From Alphaproteobacteria bacterium (GTDB lineage Bacteria; Pseudomonadota; Alphaproteobacteria; Micavibrionales; Micavibrionaceae), in the NCBI GenBank assembly GCA_023384135.1, contig JAHDXS010000003.1, forward strand, positions 124,001-188,000: a stretch of 64,000 nt of DNA. The letters are read 5' to 3'. The translations under genes and the position numbers were made by a program. Below the pieces are notes generated by a model. The model was not told the origin of the DNA, did not search any database, and saw only the letters and a program-made list of their open reading frames with translations. Shown here one piece after another: positions 35,882-45,126 of this stretch. How positions within the stretch are numbered: the stretch's first letter is position 1; every line of letters begins with the position of its first letter.

Positions 35882-38338
35882 CTAGGCCAAAGCCTTTCTC
35901 TTGGCCGCAGCATGAAGACCAAGGAAGCAAATCGAAAGCAGGGCATAGCACGCGCCGCCGATAATCATTGTCCGGTCGATGCCGATGCCCATGTTCAGCG
36001 CGATTCCGACTGTGCTGCCGAGAATTCCGGCGGCGCCGTTAATCCCCCAGAACCAGGCCGTGGCGCGCGTATCGAACTTTTCGGTCAGCGTCAGCCCGGT
36101 CGGGAAGCCGAACCCCATAAGCGTCCCGGCGGGGAAGATCATGGCGATACTCACAAGAATACGTGTCAGAAGTTCGGACTCCGCATAAGTGTCGAAGATG
36201 CTGGGCATGGAGAGCGAAATGCATACCGCATAGGCACACGTCAGGAAAGCCCAGGCGAGCTGACGGCTGAGTCTGTTGAGCGGCACATGCTCGGAAATCA
36301 GGCTTCCCACACCGGCCGAAAGGATCAGGCTGAAGAGAACGATGCTAAGGCCATAGATCGGGTGCCCCAGAAACACGCCCAGAGCTTGAAGGAAAGAAAT
36401 TTCGATCAACATGAAACCAAGCCCGATGAGCACAAAATAAAGACTGCCAGCCTTGATAAAGAGACTGCCTTTGTCCTGAACGGTCTTAAGCAGAGGCCCG
36501 ATAATCACAAAAATCACCATCAGAAGCGAGAATGCGATGATGATCAGAAGGTTGAACAACGCCTTGGCCTGCCCGGCGTAAAGCATATTGTACTGGCTGT
36601 CCACGGTCAGGGCCATGCGCATCACTTCAAACGGGCGCGACATACGGGCCTGATTAAAGAAGAACGGCCGCATGTCGGTGGAGGGTGTGACATCCATGGG
36701 TAGGCGGTCCGATACCTGCTTGATTTCCTCTACGCTTCGCGTTTTTGCAATTTCGCCCAGAACATCGCCCGGAACAGCATAGCCGGGTAACATAACGATC
36801 TCGAATTGCTTGTCCTGAGCGGTCTTACGCATCGCTTCGATTTGCTCCGTGGTCATAGGAGAGCGTGAGACAATAATGGTGGAAATACGTTCGGAATGGA
36901 AAATCGCTATGTGCTTGGAAGGATCTGTTACACCCAGATTAAACAAGCTGCCCATGGCCACCGAAAGCGTTCGGGTAAATTCATGTTCTGTATCCTCGGC
37001 CCAGCGGCTAACGGTAAACAGACCTGTTTCACTGAGGCTGTTAACGAAAATGCTCCAAGCCTCGACTGTGTACAGACCGTTTTCCGACAGTGCGAACGCA
37101 CCCGCGCCTGTGGCCGCCCACGTGTCGATCAGGCTCATCTGAATCAGATCCAGCTTTTCGCGGTTCTGGCGGAACCAGCTGCGTGCTTCCTGATTGAAAA
37201 TCGACACACCCGGAAGGTCTTTGAGATTGATATACTCGGCGAACCCCGGTTCGGTCGTTATCAGCTTGATCTGAATTGGGTTAACATCCATCGCCCAGAT
37301 TTGATCGACCCCGAAATACCGCGCAGACATCAAATCGCGTCCGCCGCCAACGCCGATAATCGCGGCCTTTTCGATACCAGGCGCAGTGTAGGCGATGTTG
37401 GTAACGTCGTACTCCAGATAACTGTGCTTCGAAAAATCACCATCAAACTTGGTGATCGGGGTACCCGCATCCCCGTCGATGACAAGCTGCTTGCGCGTAA
37501 CTTTGTAATCTTTCGGCAGCACGGGCGAGGGACCCCAGAGAAAGGGCGGGACATCTTCGCGCTCTTTGGTGACAAGAACTCGTGAAATGGAATTCCAGCC
37601 ATCGTAATCAACATCGTCCTGCGTGACGGTAAGGGTTTTGAGGTTTAAGGGATAGATAAAAGGCCTCTTCACGCTCAGATTCGCCGCGGAGACACAAACA
37701 AGTACCACCGAAAAGACAACGGCCAGATCCTTCACGTCAAACGTGGTACCGCCTAGAAGGCGCTTGCGACCGGGATGATCTGCAGGAACCGGAAAACACA
37801 GGGCGGCGATAAAAGCCATAGCCGAAAGCAACAGGATGCCGGTCGGAGAGTCGATCGTTTCCATCACCAGAAGGACGGCAAGACAGCCAAGCCCCGCCCC
37901 CAGCAGATCAACCCCGTAAACCCGACCGATCGGGTAGGGCGAGCGGGTCAGGACGGTGGTGATGACGACGCCCGCATGATAATAAGCCGCGCTGGTGGCC
38001 GCCGCAACGATCGGCAGATAAATGAAAGTCTTGAAAATGTCCTGAGAAACCAGAGGAATATAGAGCTGAGCGAAGAGCCCGATGAGGATAAAAAAGGCGA
38101 ACGCAACTGTATGATTACGGGCGATCACGTTATAATTTTTGCGAAAATCCTCCTCGTCGCTTCGGTAAATTTTGAGCGCACCGAGTGTTAGGCCGAACAT
38201 AGCCACGCTGATGACAAGAAACGAGAGGTGATACCAGGATGTGACAGAAAAAATCCGGGACTGCATGACCTGCAGGGCCATGACCATCCCTGAAATCATA
38301 AAAACGCCAGTATAGAAGGACAAAGCCCGGTCTTTCAT
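35882..38338 (-). CDS. Membrane protein with spermidine-synthase-like domain
   Basis: The 818-residue product has about seven membrane helices at the N-terminus, a central soluble methyltransferase-like domain (about 250-540) and about seven helices at the C-terminus. The central GVGGGRDLMSARYFGVDQIW matches the nucleotide-binding loop of spermidine-synthase-fold proteins. Aminopropyl transfer cannot be assumed, since many such membrane proteins have unknown substrates. It converges on the ATP12 gene and follows a small DUF4870-like gene on the same strand. Confidence 0.8.
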   Translation of the reverse strand: MKDRALSFYTGVFMISGMVMALQVMQSRIFSVTSWYHLSFLVISVAMFGLTLGALKIYRSDEEDFRKNYNVIARNHTVAFAFFILIGLFAQLYIPLVSQDIFKTFIYLPIVAAATSAAYYHAGVVITTVLTRSPYPIGRVYGVDLLGAGLGCLAVLLVMETIDSPTGILLLSAMAFIAALCFPVPADHPGRKRLLGGTTFDVKDLAVVFSVVLVCVSAANLSVKRPFIYPLNLKTLTVTQDDVDYDGWNSISRVLVTKEREDVPPFLWGPSPVLPKDYKVTRKQLVIDGDAGTPITKFDGDFSKHSYLEYDVTNIAYTAPGIEKAAIIGVGGGRDLMSARYFGVDQIWAMDVNPIQIKLITTEPGFAEYINLKDLPGVSIFNQEARSWFRQNREKLDLIQMSLIDTWAATGAGAFALSENGLYTVEAWSIFVNSLSETGLFTVSRWAEDTEHEFTRTLSVAMGSLFNLGVTDPSKHIAIFHSERISTIIVSRSPMTTEQIEAMRKTAQDKQFEIVMLPGYAVPGDVLGEIAKTRSVEEIKQVSDRLPMDVTPSTDMRPFFFNQARMSRPFEVMRMALTVDSQYNMLYAGQAKALFNLLIIIAFSLLMVIFVIIGPLLKTVQDKGSLFIKAGSLYFVLIGLGFMLIEISFLQALGVFLGHPIYGLSIVLFSLILSAGVGSLISEHVPLNRLSRQLAWAFLTCAYAVCISLSMPSIFDTYAESELLTRILVSIAMIFPAGTLMGFGFPTGLTLTEKFDTRATAWFWGINGAAGILGSTVGIALNMGIGIDRTMIIGGACYALLSICFLGLHAAAKRKALA

Positions 38339-38389
38339 GCCAACACCGCCATAAGTAAAGTTTCTTTAGGAGGTTATGTTTGCGTAAAA

Positions 38390-38869
38390 CTACACAACAG
38401 GCCCCGTCCCACCCCGCGCTCGGATCAAACCACGCGCGAACCGGAACAAAAGGTACAGGATAGAAGGCCCAAGCGCAACAAAAGAAGCCGCAGAAAAGCT
38501 CAGGCTGTTCTGGCTTATAAAAAGCGGCAGGCAAGGGCCGATTTCCCCGCCGGAACAATCGGATAAAGCGCCCGTGCGCATATTCCCGGAAAGCATTAAA
38601 AGGCTCATTCCGCCAGCGGCGAGGGCCATGCAGACGGCAAAAACCACAACAGAAACCCAGAAGGTCCTGATGATATAATGCGCGTGCGAACCGTTCACCC
38701 CCGTCCGGTCGCTATCCATCCGGATCATGTAGGCGAACAGCACTAAACAGACGAAAAAAGCGCCGCTCATGACGCTGACGACCAAATGCGGAACAGGGAT
38801 CAGGGCCACAGAAATCAGCAGCGCCGCATAAAGGCCGATTATCTTGTCAACGCCTTCATCTTTGGTCAT
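38390..38869 (-). CDS. DUF4870-like small membrane protein
   Basis: The 159-residue protein has about four hydrophobic segments. The segment SHAHYIIRTFWVSVV resembles the conserved motif of DUF4870/Tic20-like proteins, whose role is unknown. I start at ATG 38869 because AGGAG lies 8 bases upstream; the open frame continues to 38938 into mutL. It sits between mutL and the large membrane protein. Confidence 0.7.
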   Translation of the reverse strand: MTKDEGVDKIIGLYAALLISVALIPVPHLVVSVMSGAFFVCLVLFAYMIRMDSDRTGVNGSHAHYIIRTFWVSVVVFAVCMALAAGGMSLLMLSGNMRTGALSDCSGGEIGPCLPLFISQNSLSFSAASFVALGPSILYLLFRFARGLIRARGGTGPVV

Positions 38870-38912
38870 AAAAACCGCTCCTGATCTATAAAAACAGCAC
38901 TTTACATGTTTT

Positions 38913-40709
38913 TTAGGAGCGCCCGAAGAGTTTTTCAATATCCTTAAGCGAAAGGGCTATAAAAGTCGGCCGCCCGTGGTTGCATTGACCCGAAAGCGGC
39001 GTTTGCTCCATCTGCCGCAAAAGCGCGTTCATTTCGTCCGCGTTCATCCGCCGCCCCGAACGCACCGAACCGTGGCAGGCCATGGTCGAGAGAATATGGT
39101 TGAGCTGCTCCTCCAGAGTCCGCGTCACGCCCTGCTCGGCCAGCTCGTCGGCGATATCCCTTACAAGGCGCATGATGTCCGCCCGCCCGGCCAAAAGGGC
39201 AGGGATGGCCTGAACGGCCACCGCCCCGGCCCCGAACGGCTCGACCTCAAGCCCAAGCTGCGCCAGCGCAGCCTGGTGTTCCAGAAGCAGATCGGCCTCC
39301 TCGGCGGGCAATTCAACGATTTCCGGCGTGAGCAGCCCCTGACGCGCAATCCCCTCCGCCTGCATCTGCGCCTTGAACCGTTCATAGACCAGCCGCTCAT
39401 GCGCGGCATGCTGATCAACGATAACCAGCCCGTCTGCCGTCTGCGCGATAATGTAATTCTCATGAATCTGCGCCCGCGCCGCGCCGAGAGTGTGGACGGT
39501 ATCCGTCATAACGTCTTGCTCGGCTTCGCTTCGGGCCGAGGGTTCAAGAAGGGTCTCGAACCCGTCCGTCTCCGCACGCTCCGCCAGATTTCCATATCCC
39601 CGCGCGGAAAAAAGCCCCGGTGCAGGCCGCTGCCCGCCCCGCGACAAGGGCAGGCCCGGGCCGTTCGCGGCGCCGATGGGCGCTCTGAACGACGACAGCG
39701 CCCCCTGCGCCACGGTGCTGGAGGCTGCAAATCCGCCCGCATGGATGGCCTGCTTCATCGCCCCGATCATGAGGCCCCGCACAAGGCCCGCATCGCGGAA
39801 CCGAACCTCCGCCTTGGCCGGATGCACATTCACATCAACCTCTTCGGGCGGGCAGGACAGGAAGAGCGCGACTACAGGGTGCCGCTCCCGGTGCAAAACG
39901 TCGGCATAGGCCGCACGGACGCAGGCTCCCAGCATCCGGTCCCGCACGCTGCGCCCGTTCACGAACAGATATTGATGCTGCGCTGTCCCCCGGTGATAGG
40001 TCGGCAGCCCCGCCTGCCCCGAGAGCAAGACACCCTCACGCTCCGCCTCGATCCGCATCGCGTTGTCCTCGAAATCGCGCCCCAAAATCGCGCCCAGCCG
40101 CTCCGGCAAGCTCTGGCCCGCCGGAAGCTTGAGCGCGCAAACCTCGTCATGCGTCAGGCTGAACCCGATGGAGGGGTAAGCCATGGCAAGGCGGTTGACC
40201 GTATCCTTGATCGCCATGAACTCAGCGCGTTCGCTTTTCTGGAATTTCAGCCGCGCGGGCGTTGAATAAAATAAATCGCGTACCTCGATCCGCGTGCCCG
40301 CCGCCAGAGCGCAGGGCTCAACCTCGCCCTTGCGCCCGGAATCGCAAACGATCTGCCAGCTTTCGCCGTCCCGCGCACTCTGGATCGTGACATGCGCGAC
40401 CGAGGCGATGGAGGCCAGAGCCTCCCCTCGGAACCCAAGATGAAGAATATTCAAAAGATCGTCCCCCGGCAGCTTCGAGGTCGCATGCCGGTCCAGCGCG
40501 GCGCTGAGCTCCACCCGGTCCATCCCGCCGCCATTGTCGGAAATCACGATCGCGCTCTTGCCGCCGCCCTTTATGAAAATGTCGATGCGCGTGGCGCCCG
40601 CGTCGATGGAGTTTTCAACAAGCTCCTTCACGGCCGCCGCAGGCCGCTCAACGACTTCCCCGGCGGCGATGCGGTTAATCAGGTCTTCAGGCAGATAACG
40701 GATACGCAT
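38913..40709 (-). CDS. mutL: DNA mismatch repair protein MutL
   Basis: MutL couples MutS mismatch recognition to strand incision. The GHKL ATPase is seen in GEVVERPAAAVKELVENSID, SDNGGGMD and FRGEALASI. The C-terminal DQHAAHERLVYE fits the endonuclease motif DQHA(X)2E(X)4E, and CNHGRPT and CHGSVR complete the metal site, so this MutL should nick DNA itself. A 130-residue linker (about 330-420) is variable. Length (598) is normal. mutS is not in the window. Confidence 0.97.
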   Translation of the reverse strand: MRIRYLPEDLINRIAAGEVVERPAAAVKELVENSIDAGATRIDIFIKGGGKSAIVISDNGGGMDRVELSAALDRHATSKLPGDDLLNILHLGFRGEALASIASVAHVTIQSARDGESWQIVCDSGRKGEVEPCALAAGTRIEVRDLFYSTPARLKFQKSERAEFMAIKDTVNRLAMAYPSIGFSLTHDEVCALKLPAGQSLPERLGAILGRDFEDNAMRIEAEREGVLLSGQAGLPTYHRGTAQHQYLFVNGRSVRDRMLGACVRAAYADVLHRERHPVVALFLSCPPEEVDVNVHPAKAEVRFRDAGLVRGLMIGAMKQAIHAGGFAASSTVAQGALSSFRAPIGAANGPGLPLSRGGQRPAPGLFSARGYGNLAERAETDGFETLLEPSARSEAEQDVMTDTVHTLGAARAQIHENYIIAQTADGLVIVDQHAAHERLVYERFKAQMQAEGIARQGLLTPEIVELPAEEADLLLEHQAALAQLGLEVEPFGAGAVAVQAIPALLAGRADIMRLVRDIADELAEQGVTRTLEEQLNHILSTMACHGSVRSGRRMNADEMNALLRQMEQTPLSGQCNHGRPTFIALSLKDIEKLFGRS

Positions 40710-40745
40710 GGGCGAAATCTAGCTCGCCATGCGCAGCTTGTCAGT

Positions 40746-40765
40746 AAAAGCCCGGGAGCGGGCTT
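40746..40765 (-). terminator. Terminator downstream of pgi-pentapeptide genes
   Basis: Read on the minus strand, AAGCCCG pairs with CGGGCTT around a 4-base loop and is followed by TT, giving a four-T run. It lies between the pentapeptide gene end (40798) and the mutL start (40709), so mutL probably has its own promoter. Confidence 0.7.
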
Positions 40766-40797
40766 GTGGGAAAGGTGGATAAGTAAAGATAAAACGC

Positions 40798-42114
40798 TTA
40801 CATTCCGCTGAAATCAATCTTTGCCTTATCCAGCAGGCACCCGTCAAATTTGGCATTTTTTATGGATGCGCCGGTAAAATCCGCCCCGCGCAGGTCAGCC
40901 CCTGACAGGTTGGCGCTGGTCAGATCGACGCCCATCATCACGGCATCTTGCAAGTTCGCTCCCCGCAAATCCGAAAAACGCAGAACAGAACCGCTTAAAT
41001 CCGAGCGCTTCATACGCGTCTCGCCTCCGCGCTTGAAAAAAAGCGCACTGAGATTGGCGCCGCGCAGGTTGCTTCGTGTCATTTTGGAATTTTTGAGGCT
41101 GCCGCCGCGCAGATCGGCCTGCTCAAGCACACAGTCCCGGAAATCGGAGTGATCGAATACACCGCTCTGCATATTGGCACGCCGCAATTCCTGCCCCACG
41201 AAATTCGCCCCCTCCGCCTTGATCGCGGTAAGAGGGTAGAGATGCAGGTTAATGACATCCCGCAGATCGTAGCCGCTCAGGTCAAGACGCTGCCCTTTTT
41301 TCCCGGCGGAGGATACCCAGGCCGTATGTTCCCGCAAAAGCTGTTCCAGAACATCCGGGGCGGTGTCCAGCTTCGCGCCTGTCTCCCCCTCGGCCATGGA
41401 GCCGCGCGTGTTAACGCCAAACAGGTCGGCCTCAAACGTAATGAGCCCGGGCCGGATCGAACCCCTCATATCGGAATGGGAAATATCCGCACCCGTAAAA
41501 TCGCCGCCACTGAGATTGGCATTCTTGAAGCTCGCGCCGCTCATCTGCGCATCGCGAAAAACGGCATCCTTGAGGTCGGCCTCGGTAAAATCCGCAGCCT
41601 TGGCCAGAGAACCCGAAAGGTCGCAATGCATCATCTTCGCGCCCGTGAAAATCGTGCGGGAATTATTGGGCGACCCTGGCCGCTTGCGGTCCTCAAGCCC
41701 GCCCGAGGGGCCGCTGGTCATGATTTTGCCCTCGCGCAGATCCGTACCGGTCAGGTCTGCACCTGTCAGATCGGCGCCCGAAAGCGTGGCCCCACGGAAA
41801 TCCGCCCGCGAGAAATCCGCCCGGCTCATATCGGCGTTGCGGAGGTCGCATGCGAAAAACGACGCGCCTCGGAAAATCCCGAAGGAAAGGTCGGCCCCCA
41901 TCAGGAGAGAACCCGTAAAATCCGCCTGCGAGAGATTGGCGTTGTGGAAATTAAGATAGGAGAGGTTCCGGTATTTTAAAACAACACGGGCACCGCCCCT
42001 CTGCCCGCGTACGAACATCAAATGCTTGTCGATCATGACGTTGAAATCCTGCTGCGCAAGAATCTCAAGCTTATCGGGATCGGGAATTCCGCTTTTTTTC
42101 CGGCCTCCGCTCAT
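40798..42114 (-). CDS. Pentapeptide-repeat protein
   Basis: The 438-residue protein consists mainly of A(D/N)LxxA-type five-residue repeats in three blocks (about 55-130, 150-225 and 295-435) that should fold as right-handed quadrilateral beta-helices. There is no signal peptide or catalytic motif. Some such proteins shield DNA gyrase, others are scaffolds; nothing here decides. Its ATG overlaps the pgi stop as ATGA, so translation is coupled to pgi. Confidence 0.9.
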   Translation of the reverse strand: MSGGRKKSGIPDPDKLEILAQQDFNVMIDKHLMFVRGQRGGARVVLKYRNLSYLNFHNANLSQADFTGSLLMGADLSFGIFRGASFFACDLRNADMSRADFSRADFRGATLSGADLTGADLTGTDLREGKIMTSGPSGGLEDRKRPGSPNNSRTIFTGAKMMHCDLSGSLAKAADFTEADLKDAVFRDAQMSGASFKNANLSGGDFTGADISHSDMRGSIRPGLITFEADLFGVNTRGSMAEGETGAKLDTAPDVLEQLLREHTAWVSSAGKKGQRLDLSGYDLRDVINLHLYPLTAIKAEGANFVGQELRRANMQSGVFDHSDFRDCVLEQADLRGGSLKNSKMTRSNLRGANLSALFFKRGGETRMKRSDLSGSVLRFSDLRGANLQDAVMMGVDLTSANLSGADLRGADFTGASIKNAKFDGCLLDKAKIDFSGM

Positions 42115-43724
42115 GGCGCATCCCGGAGGGCCTCGATCAGCCCAAGTGTGGAGGAGTCTGACTCATCACTACTCAGACGACCCGGAGCGCCGCCGGGTTC
42201 AAGATGTTTCAAAACCTGCCCGGCGATGGCTTTGCCAAGCTCTACGCCCCACTGGTCGAAACTGTTTAAATTCCAGATCACGCCCTGCGTGAAAATCTTA
42301 TGCTCGTAAAGCGCAATAAGTGCCCCCAGCGTGAACGGGTCGAGCCGCTTGATCGCAAGCGTGGTTGACGGCCTGTTCCCCTCAAACCGCTTCTGCGGAT
42401 CGGAATCCGCTTGCCCGTCCATCAGGGCCTTCGACTGCCCGATGACGTTCGACAGAAGTTTACTCTGATGGCCCTCAAAATCGTATTCGGACTGGCCCAC
42501 GGCGATGAACTCGCACGGCACGATCGTCGTCCCCTGATGCAAAAGCTGATAGAACGCATGCTGACCGTTCGTGCCCGGCTCGCCGAACACGATCGGCCCG
42601 GTGGGGTACGAAACCCGACGCCCCTCCCGGTCCACACTCTTGCCGTTCGATTCCATGTCCAGCTGCTGCACGAAGGCAGGAAACTTGTGCAAAAGCTGGC
42701 TGTAGGGCAGGAGCGCGAGAACGCTGTGCCCCAGAAAGGTCCGGTTCCAAACCCCGGTCAGGGCGAGCAGCACCGGAAGGTTTTCCTCAAGCGGCGCTTC
42801 GGCGAAATGCCGGTCCATCGCGTGCGCCCCGTCCAGCATGGCTCGGAAATGCGCAAACCCCAAAGACAGGCATAGAGGCAGTCCCACGGCGGACCACAGC
42901 GAATACCGCCCGCCGACCCAATCCCACATCGGGAAAATCCGCCCCCCCGAAACGCCGAACGCCTCGGCCTTGGCGATATTCTGAGTCACGGCGACGAAAT
43001 GCTCGCGCACATCCTCGCGTTTCAGATTGTCTTGCAGCCACGCCTTCGCGCTCTGCGCGTTCGTCATGGTTTCCTGCGTCGTGAATGTCTTGGAGGTCAC
43101 GATGAACAGCGTTGCCTGCGGATCGCAAACCCGCAGCGCCTCGCCCAGATGGGCCGCGTCCACGTTCGACACGTAATGTATGTCGATCTCGCGCGCGGTG
43201 AAAGGCTTGAGCGCCTCGTTTGCCATATGCGGCCCGAGATCCGATCCGCCGATCCCGATATTGACGATATGCCGGAAGCGCCCCTCGGCTCGGATGGTTC
43301 TGCTGAACGCCTTCATCCGGCCCAGCGTTTCATGAATCTGCGCGGCGACATCGCGGCCGCCTGTCATCACCGGAACGCCCTCCGGGGCGCGCAGAGCCGT
43401 ATGCAAAACGGCCCGCTCTTCGGATTCGTTGATCGCATCGCCCCCGAACATCCGCGCCCGCCAACCCGCCAAATCGCAATCCTGCGCCAGCCTGATCAAC
43501 TGCGTCACAATATCCGGCGTAACCGTCTGCTTGGAAAAGTCGAGCAGGATGCCGCAGGCCTCCGCATGAAATTTCTTAAACCTTCGAGAATCGCCGGCGA
43601 ACGCGTCTTTGATGGAAAAATCCTGCACCTCACGCGCCAGAGCTTCCAGCACGTCCCATGAATCCAGAGAACGGCGCGGGCAGGGCGGGGAGTCTGTCGT
43701 CGGGCGCTCAGAGTGATTCTTCAT
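42111..43724 (-). CDS. pgi: Glucose-6-phosphate isomerase
   Basis: Pgi interconverts glucose-6-phosphate and fructose-6-phosphate. NIGIGGSDLGPHMA, FIVTSKTFTTQETMTNA and FDQWGVELGK are conserved active-site and family segments. ATG 43724 gives 537 residues, the normal length, and lies 8 bases after the M16 peptidase stop. The open frame runs back to 43913 but that part is not conserved. Confidence 0.96.
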   Translation of the reverse strand: MKNHSERPTTDSPPCPRRSLDSWDVLEALAREVQDFSIKDAFAGDSRRFKKFHAEACGILLDFSKQTVTPDIVTQLIRLAQDCDLAGWRARMFGGDAINESEERAVLHTALRAPEGVPVMTGGRDVAAQIHETLGRMKAFSRTIRAEGRFRHIVNIGIGGSDLGPHMANEALKPFTAREIDIHYVSNVDAAHLGEALRVCDPQATLFIVTSKTFTTQETMTNAQSAKAWLQDNLKREDVREHFVAVTQNIAKAEAFGVSGGRIFPMWDWVGGRYSLWSAVGLPLCLSLGFAHFRAMLDGAHAMDRHFAEAPLEENLPVLLALTGVWNRTFLGHSVLALLPYSQLLHKFPAFVQQLDMESNGKSVDREGRRVSYPTGPIVFGEPGTNGQHAFYQLLHQGTTIVPCEFIAVGQSEYDFEGHQSKLLSNVIGQSKALMDGQADSDPQKRFEGNRPSTTLAIKRLDPFTLGALIALYEHKIFTQGVIWNLNSFDQWGVELGKAIAGQVLKHLEPGGAPGRLSSDESDSSTLGLIEALRDAP

Positions 43725-43731
43725 CGCCCCA

Positions 43732-45126
43732 TTATTCCACATTGGGCAGGCGCTCGACCAGCACGGCGTCTTTGGAGCTTTCCGGCTTTCCGACCAGAAC
43801 CGTGGTGAAAAGCTCGGGCTTGAGCACGCGCTGCGCCACGCGCCGCACGTCCGCGACCGTCGTCTGCTCGATCTTCTTCTGGCGCTCATCCAGATAATCG
43901 ATCGGCAACTCATCCATCTGCAAAGAGAGCATCAGCCCCGCGATCCTGTCCGTCGAGGTCATCGAAAGCGGTAAAGATCCGATCAAATAGCTTTTCGCGT
44001 CCGAGAGTTCCTTCTCCGAGATATCCGTATCGGTCATCCGCGCCCACTCCGCGCGGATCAGCCCGATGACCTCATTGACGCTGGCCGTGGCCGTAGAAGT
44101 CGAAACATGAAGAACCTGAACATCTTCATAATCCATAAAGTAACTGTATATCCCATAGGTCAGCCCGCGCTTTTCACGCACCTCCTCGGTGAGGCGCGAC
44201 CCGAAACCCGAGGAGCCGAGGATGAAATTCATCACCTGCGCGAAGTGATAATCCGGATCCTTGCGCGAAATACCGGGTTGCGCCATTTCGATCACGGTCT
44301 GCGGCACGTCCTTTACGTGCAGATAGACTTTCCCCGCACTCTGAAGACTGGTCGGACGATCCTCGGGGATAGAGGATTCCTGCAGCGCCCCGAAAACCTC
44401 ATCAAGAATTGCGCCAAGCTCTTCGGCCGTGATATCGCCCGCCACACTGACCCGCAAATTATTGCGCCCTAGGCGTTTCATGAACCCGCGCAAATCGTCT
44501 CCGGTCATACCCTCAAGGCTCGAAAGCGTGCCGCCGTTATTGCGTCCATAGGGGTGGCCCTCGAAAATGCGGTCGTTCTGTATCCGTGTAGCGATCCAGT
44601 CCGGTTGCGTCATCGAACCTTTAAGCCGGCTCTGATTGGCAATTTTCATGCGGCCCAACGGCTCGCTATCGAAACGCGGCTGTGTCAGCGCCAGTTTCAG
44701 AAGCTCGAACGCCCGCGCCTTGTTCCGGGAGAGGGTCTTAAAGCCGCCGGAAAAATGATCGCGCCCCGCGCTAAACCGCAGACGAACAGAGAGGTTTTCA
44801 AGTTCGCCCTGAAAGCCCTGGCTGTCCAGTTCCCCTGCGCCCTCATCCAGCATGTTCGAGGCAAGCTGCGCCAGACCTTGCTTATCGGTGGGGTCTTGTT
44901 TGCCGCCGGCATCCAGAAAGCCGAACTCAACGGCGATGACCGGAACGGTATGATCCTCGACCAGCCACGCGGTGATCCCGCCGGGACTGCGCACCTCCTT
45001 GATGTCGATGAACTTGCCCGCCTGCGTCTCAACCTTGAGGTCTTTGGCCACAGCGGGGGCGGAAACACCGTTGACCGCTACGACGATGGCAAAGAGTGCG
45101 AATATAACACGCACGGATTGTCTCAT
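43732..45126 (-). CDS. M16 family peptidase-like protein, no HxxEH
   Basis: A signal peptide (about 1-27, ending AVAKD) precedes two M16 domains. Where active members have HxxEH, this one reads LASNMLDEG, so it should be the non-catalytic partner. The C-terminal half has the RPLF-like GFGSRLTEEVREKRGLTYG region that shapes substrate binding. Its ATG overlaps the stop of the active M16 gene by 4 bases. This active-inactive pair is common, and the two probably form one periplasmic enzyme. Confidence 0.9.
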   Translation of the reverse strand: MRQSVRVIFALFAIVVAVNGVSAPAVAKDLKVETQAGKFIDIKEVRSPGGITAWLVEDHTVPVIAVEFGFLDAGGKQDPTDKQGLAQLASNMLDEGAGELDSQGFQGELENLSVRLRFSAGRDHFSGGFKTLSRNKARAFELLKLALTQPRFDSEPLGRMKIANQSRLKGSMTQPDWIATRIQNDRIFEGHPYGRNNGGTLSSLEGMTGDDLRGFMKRLGRNNLRVSVAGDITAEELGAILDEVFGALQESSIPEDRPTSLQSAGKVYLHVKDVPQTVIEMAQPGISRKDPDYHFAQVMNFILGSSGFGSRLTEEVREKRGLTYGIYSYFMDYEDVQVLHVSTSTATASVNEVIGLIRAEWARMTDTDISEKELSDAKSYLIGSLPLSMTSTDRIAGLMLSLQMDELPIDYLDERQKKIEQTTVADVRRVAQRVLKPELFTTVLVGKPESSKDAVLVERLPNVE

